In this document: piece after piece, positions 40,455 to 41,085 of the stretch
Layout: each line of letters starts with the position of its first letter
How positions within the stretch are numbered: position 1 is the stretch's first letter
Origin: an uncultured Bacteroidales bacterium
GTDB lineage: Bacteria; Bacteroidota; Bacteroidia; Bacteroidales; P3
Reading direction: 5' to 3'
DNA length: 41,085 nucleotides
NCBI GenBank assembly: GCA_937915785.1
Contig: CALGGY010000074.1
Span: 1-41,085 of the forward strand
Notes under the pieces: model-generated
Databases searched by the model: none
What the model saw: only the letters and a program-made list of their open reading frames with translations
Told to the model about the DNA's origin: nothing
Translations under genes and position numbers: made by a program

Positions 40455-41036
40455 TCACCCCACATTTGCGCCGCAGGCCACCAGTTGGCTTGGGGTTACA
40501 AGCACCAGCCGTCCGTCTTTGTCCTCGGCAGAGAGTATCATGCCCTGACTTTCGACGCCTTTCAGCTTGCGCGGCTCGAAATTGGCTATGAAACACACCT
40601 GCGTTCCCACCAGTTTTTCGGGTTCGGGATAGTATTTGGCGATGCCCGACACAATGGTGCGGCCGCCCATGCCGTCGTCGATGCGGAACTGCAGCAGTTT
40701 GTCGGCCTTTGGCACTTTGGTGCATTCCAGCACGGTGCCCACGCGGATGTCCACCTTGCCGAAATCGTCAAAAGCCACTTTTTCTTTCACCGCGGCGGGA
40801 GCCCATGCGTTGAGCTCGTTCTGACGCTTGGTTTCGAGCAGTTTGTTCACCTGCGCTTCGATAACGGTGTCGTCGATTTTTTCGAAAAGGAACTCGGGTT
40901 GCAACAGCTCGGTGCCGGGGGCAATGATGTCGAGGCGTCCGGCGTGGTGCCATGGCTGTTTGCCGAGGTTAAGCATTTTACGCATACGCTCGGCGGTGAA
41001 AGGCATGAAAGCGGCTGGCATAACGAAAAAAGTCAC
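40455..41036 (-). pseudogene. metG: 5'-truncated methionyl-tRNA synthetase (C-terminal part only)
   Basis: About 188-193 residues covering the end of the anticodon-binding domain (FMPFTAERMRKML) and the C-terminal tRNA-binding OB fold (FGKVDIRVGTVLE, VPKADKLLQF, RTIVSGIAKYY, LKGVESQGMIL). The usual catalytic domain (HIGH, KMSKS) is missing. The frame upstream of 41036 reaches a TAA at 41078-41076, and between lies a terminator-like hairpin. So this is a gene remnant, or the join is an assembly error at the contig end; possible starts are GTG 41036 or ATG 41021. Confidence 0.7.
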
Positions 41037-41053
41037 CTCGCACGGGGGTGACT
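41031..41053 (-). terminator. Terminator-like hairpin abutting the metG fragment
   Basis: On the minus strand, arms AGTCACC and GGTGACT enclose a 9-base loop and are followed by six T. It would end a transcript entering from the right. Confidence 0.65.
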
Positions 41054-41085
41054 CTTCGTGAAACTTAGCAGGCCGTTATTGTTGT

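Noticed and set aside
30813..41085. Integration of the R-M island at tRNA-Leu(CAA) shown by a duplicated tRNA 3' end
   Set aside because: I looked for a second copy of the tRNA 3' segment to the right and found none in the window.

Overview
The window looks like a chromosomal segment from a member of the Bacteroidales (phylum Bacteroidota). Four things point there. Promoters fit the Bacteroidota pattern TTG-N18-20-TAnnTTTG, seen upstream of both tRNA-Leu genes, corA, prs and a small lipoprotein gene. Signal peptidase I has the long Bacteroidota form. A lone RprY-type response regulator is present. Tandem CATTGTC-type heptamers occupy intergenic positions. I cannot name the genus.

Region 1 (about 77-15217, all minus strand) is one long type III CRISPR-Cas locus of III-D-like composition. 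Transcription runs cas6 -> cas10 -> cas7 -> csx10 (Cas5-like) -> a tandem two-Cas7 protein -> a TIGR04423-type small protein -> a very large TIGR03986-type RAMP. Two consecutive CARF + PD-(D/E)XK nucleases of the Card1/Can2 type follow, then a small Csx15/Csx16/Csx20-like candidate ring nuclease coupled to a 97-aa protein with a hydrophobic segment. The operon ends with a RecD-like helicase, cas1 and a primase-like protein with a VirE/BT4734 N-terminal-type domain. Cas10 keeps GGDD but has no HD nuclease domain, so interference probably relies on RNA cutting plus cyclic-oligoadenylate signalling to the two CARF nucleases. There is no cas2, no reverse transcriptase and no separate cas11 gene, and no CRISPR array lies in the window. 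The adaptation set Cas1 + primase-like protein + helicase is the most unusual part.

Region 2 (15536-30896) is mainly core genome: corA and phoH (plus strand, divergent from cas6), an M50-like membrane protease, an XRE regulator next to an AT-rich region dense in TACATTTGTA motifs, a 43-aa lipoprotein too small for routine calling, an acidic/basic histone-H1-like protein in an operon with parE, tRNA-Leu(UAG), rprY, a cyclophilin, lepB, a DUF58 protein, trxA, a YjjG-like HAD phosphatase, rplY, prs, and tRNA-Leu(CAA).

Region 3 (30977-39499, minus strand) is a type I restriction-modification island beside tRNA-Leu(CAA). It holds a stand-alone HsdM, an unusual HsdM-HsdS fusion with its own intact methylase domain, a truncated Bro-N protein, a RAYT-like HUH transposase gene, and HsdR. 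The fusion gene changes base composition part-way through, and the transposase gene carries an in-frame palindrome and a 27-bp tandem repeat.

Region 4 (39622-41085) has an FGE/SUMF1-domain lipoprotein and a 5'-truncated metG fragment lying directly against what looks like another transcript's terminator.
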